DNA of 64,000 nt from Xiphias gladius (lineage: Eukaryota > Chordata > Actinopteri > Istiophoriformes > Xiphiidae): positions 8,824,501 through 8,888,500 of the forward strand of contig NC_053418.1 of NCBI RefSeq assembly GCF_016859285.1, given 5' to 3'. Position 1 is the first letter of the stretch, and each line of letters opens with the position of its first letter. Positions 63,140 to 64,000 of the stretch are shown here, piece by piece. The translations under genes and the position numbers were made by a program. The notes under the pieces are model-generated. The model made no database searches, was not told where the DNA came from, and saw nothing but the letters and a program-made list of their open reading frames with translations.

Positions 63140-64000
63140 GATGTTTCCCTGACAGTAGTGGTCTCATGATGGTGCGGTACAAGTATTCACTCAGTCCTTC
63201 ATCAATAACCCATCAGTATTGATGTGGGCTGAGTACACTCTGAGCATCAATACCTGATCTTAAATTCAGTGGGTCTGGTCATGGCGCATGGGAAGGATGT
63301 CCGAGGCCTCTGTTGCAGGTATGGCAAGAAGACCAATCCAAAATAGGCACAGATTGAGTGAACTGTATGAGATATAGAAACTATCAGTTTTAAGTTTTGA
63401 TTCTGAAATTGTGTGGATTTCTGGAAGAGAGTTAGATAAACTTTGTCCTTCTTCGAAACCCTTGAAAATCACTTCAAAATCCAGAGCCAGGTGCAGCTTA
63501 GGCCTCTCTTTCAATGCAAAAAATACAGTACCTATGTATATGCCTGCTTCTTTCACCGCTTTTCACTCTCCCACTCAAGAAATTAATCTTTTCTCTCTCT
63601 TATTGTACCCTTTTTTTTTTTCTTTATTTCATGAGGCCTCAGCCTGAATTGAACCTGGACTGCTGAGTCACCGAGCGCTTGATGGTGAAAGGCAGAGAAA
63701 GAGAGCAGAGTGAGAGAAGGGAGAGATGAAGGAGAAAGAACTCGGCAGGTGGTGGGCACCGCCGCAGCTTCAGCCCGCAGAGTCTTTTCAGCTGGCACAC
63801 AACTGCTAGGCTGCCACAGAGGCCCTGCTTTCCATCAGAATATTCCCCCTCTCTTCCCCCTCTTTAAACGATAAACGAGGAGAACAGGCTTGGGCTGGAA
63901 TAATAGGATCCTTTCTTTCTGCCTCTGCCATGTGTGAGGACAGGAACAATGGCAGGGACCAGGAGGGGAAATGATTCAAAGTGAGATTTTCACCTGCTCC

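Larger units (their letters stand above)
59905..64000. other. Intergenic or intronic, no gene supported
   Basis: Contains a (CA)n-rich tract at 61609-61692, a partial transposon copy at 61881-62104, an (AC)n tract at 63121-63139 and one exon-like stretch at 62945-63017. Purine-rich sequence fills 63690-63740. Confidence 0.5.

Overview
The window is vertebrate nuclear DNA, almost certainly from a teleost fish. Coding sequence is split by GT-AG introns. Long intergenic spaces carry many (AC)n, (AT)n and (ATT)n microsatellites. Several interspersed repeats have the look of common fish families: a Tc1/mariner transposase copy, a short Tc1-type tail, a non-autonomous element with terminal inverted repeats, and a repeat beginning with a 'gctgcaactaa' motif. 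No family was confirmed by database search, so names rest on recognised protein motifs.

Region 1 (1-6.5 kb): the 5' half of utp15 (minus strand, running off the left edge) and complete btf3 (plus strand) lie head to head, with a compact shared promoter region near 3.2-3.9 kb. Region 2 (9.6-12.7 kb): a complete interleukin-12 subunit beta (p40) gene, il12b-like, whose start codon appears to sit alone at the end of exon 1 behind a TATA box and an ETS/IRF-like element. Region 3 (15.5-17.8 kb): pradc1, a small secreted protein with a protease-associated domain. Region 4 (19.9-37.6 kb): a cluster of four intronless orphan rhodopsin-class GPCR genes, three on minus (A, B, C) and one on plus (D). 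They lack several residues that nearly all class A receptors keep, most resemble the melanocortin/S1P/cannabinoid/adenosine (MECA) branch in lacking the TM3-ECL2 disulphide, and are not assigned a symbol. A and B share long blocks of exact DNA identity beside divergent stretches. A, B and C each have a TATA box exactly 34 bases upstream of the ATG. A diverged duplicated non-coding segment lies about 2.7-2.9 kb beyond the 3' end of A and of C. A decayed Tc1-like transposon sits between B and C. Region 5 (38-60 kb): hic2, a BTB-zinc finger repressor with its coding sequence in one exon at 52 kb. A CpG-rich stretch near 40.5-41 kb is the best candidate for its distal promoter, and the 3' UTR appears to be long. 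Region 6 (60-64 kb) has no gene I can support.

The genes do not form one pathway: ribosome biogenesis (utp15), nascent-chain binding (btf3), cytokine signalling (il12b), a secreted glycoprotein (pradc1), orphan receptors and a transcriptional repressor. The part most likely to be under-described is the GPCR cluster with its conserved core promoter, gene-conversion signature and duplicated non-coding element.
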